Source of the DNA: Synchiropus splendidus
Lineage: Eukaryota > Chordata > Actinopteri > Syngnathiformes > Callionymidae
Assembly: GCF_027744825.2 (NCBI RefSeq)
Contig: NC_071348.1
Coordinates: 20,803,563 to 20,867,562 of the forward strand
Length of the DNA: 64,000 bases
Direction: 5' to 3'
The notes under the pieces were generated by a model. It saw only the letters and a program-made list of their open reading frames with translations, did no database searches and was not told where the DNA came from. Shown here in pieces: positions 63,400-64,000 of the stretch. Both the position numbers and the translations under genes were made by a program. Each line of letters begins with the position of its first letter. Within the stretch, counting starts at the first letter, position 1.

Positions 63400-64000
63400 C
63401 TGAGATAAGGTGGGTTCCGGAACGCCAAACATAAAAATGTTGATAATTTTCGAAAAACACTTCAGACAGCTTAGATTTGATGTGCAACTACTAGAAAGAC
63501 CCTTTCTGCTAGAGTGGGAGGTCAAAATTTCATGTTCTGAAGCTTCCCTGGAAAGTGATGGGACAATGCGTGAAACGCGCTTTCAGCCTGAGATAAGGTC
63601 GATTCCGGAACGCCAAACATAGAAATATTGATAACTTTGGAAAAACACTTCAGACAGCTTAGATTTGATGTGCAACTACTAGAGAGACCCTTTCTGCCAT
63701 AGTGGGAGGTGAACATTTCATGTTCCGAAGCTTCCCTGCAAAGTAATGCCACAATGCAGAAAACGCGTTTTCAGCCTGTGATAAGGTGGGTTCCGGAACG
63801 CCAAACATAAAAATGTTGATAATTTTCAAAAAACACTTCAGACAGCTTAGATTTGATGTGCAACTACTAGAAAGACCCTTTCTGCTAGAGTGGGAGGTCA
63901 AAATTTCATGTTCTGAAGCTTCCCTGGAAAGTGATGGGACAATGCGTGAAACGCGCTTTCAGCCTGAGATAAGGTCGATTCCGGAACGCCAAACATAGAA
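63400..64000 (+). repeat. 376-bp dimer HOR running out of the window
   Basis: 63400-63624 recurs at 63776-64000 with very few differences (cgaaaaac versus caaaaaac near 63450; ctgag versus ctgtg). Shared markers are gctagagtgggaggtc, cctggaaagtgatggg, gcgtgaaacgcgctttc and aaacatagaa. The repeat continues past base 64000. Confidence 0.85.

Larger units (their letters stand above)
1..64000 (+). repeat. 188-bp satellite DNA array filling the whole window
   Basis: The same 188-bp unit repeats head-to-tail from end to end. Counting the end of the aaacat landmark gives 112, 300, 488, 676, 864, 1052, 1240, 1428, 1616, 1804 and so on, exactly 188 apart for the first 5 kb; later departures are small indels or defined deletions. 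About 340 units are present, all in one orientation; I saw no inverted unit. Unit order: A-tract and gttgataactttgg, then gacagcttagatttgatgtg, agaaagaccctttct, tatagtgggaggtg, atttcatgttctgaagcttc, gttatggcacaatgc, the MluI palindrome, cctgagataagg, ttccggaacgcc. No mobile element or unique DNA interrupts it. Its role is inferred: such arrays typically form centromeric or pericentromeric heterochromatin. The family was not recognised. Confidence 0.98.
59601..64000 (+). repeat. Block C2: C-type monomers to the window end
   Basis: C1 markers return: actcctcgaaagaccctatc with gaggcgaacatttc at about 60670 and 61420, and gcaaaatatgtaaaacg with aacttcagaaaaacac at 60180 and 62060. Some A-type units are mixed in (tctggagcttacctac at 62415, like 23328; gcaagtaggagaaaaaccc at 62738, like 9376). 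A unit near 63290 lacks gatgt after agattt (5-bp deletion). Confidence 0.8.

Noticed and set aside
1..64000. CRISPR array
   Set aside because: Repeats are 188 bp with no short repeat and unique-spacer alternation; all sequence between landmarks is itself repeated.
1..64000. Alpha-satellite or other CENP-B-box satellite
   Set aside because: The period is 188 rather than 171 bp, the sequence is not recognisably alphoid, and no ttcg-4n-a-2n-cggg match was seen in the consensus on either strand.
1..64000. Naming a species or a published satellite family from the monomer
   Set aside because: I could not match the consensus to a family I know with confidence, and period length alone (about 186-190 bp occurs in several fish, insects and plants) is not diagnostic.

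Overview
The whole 64 kb window is one uninterrupted, head-to-tail satellite DNA array. I find no gene, RNA gene, transposable element, CRISPR array, microsatellite or unique sequence in it. The repeat unit is 188 bp, about 40% GC by my hand-built consensus. Roughly 340 units run in a single orientation, entering mid-unit at base 1 and leaving mid-unit at base 64000. The unit can be followed by eye through landmarks that recur in order: an aacat-aaaa-atgtt dyad at the unit boundary, gacagcttagatttgatgtg, agaaag-acc-ctttct, tgaaaatttcatgttc, gaagcttc, gaaaacgcgttttc, ttccggaa. This points to a eukaryotic (peri)centromeric or other heterochromatic array. CpG-type decay at the CpG-rich end of the unit suggests a genome with germline cytosine methylation (vertebrate or plant rather than fly-like), but I do not recognise the family and cannot name the species.

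The array is mosaic, not a uniform string. Block A1 (about 1-8560) has a higher-order repeat (HOR) of 9 monomers (5+4, 1692 bp) and 10-monomer blocks at 2933 and 5375. Block B1 (about 8561-20594) has diverse monomers, ending in a 17.0-19.5 kb HOR relative and a 375-bp dimer tandem. Block A2 (about 20595-24600) is a later copy of A1 sequence. Block C1 (about 24601-42584) contains a 4.3-4.5 kb near-identical tandem duplication (32262-36605 and 38053-42584), a mosaic junction near 38.05 kb and five copies of an 81-bp deleted monomer. Block B2 (about 42585-59600) re-uses B1 monomer types, largely in B1 order, and holds the youngest-looking HOR: a 2068-bp 11-mer present as two copies that look identical at 54466-58635. 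Block C2 (about 59601-64000) returns to C1-type monomers and ends inside a 376-bp dimer repeat.

The short open frames on both strands are by-products of the repeat. 188 is not a multiple of three, so frames shift at each unit, and the minus-strand frames keep ending at the same taa embedded in each monomer. No protein function is proposed. The biological interest is array evolution: layered unequal exchange, segmental duplication, recurrent deletion markers and conserved dyad symmetries within the monomer.
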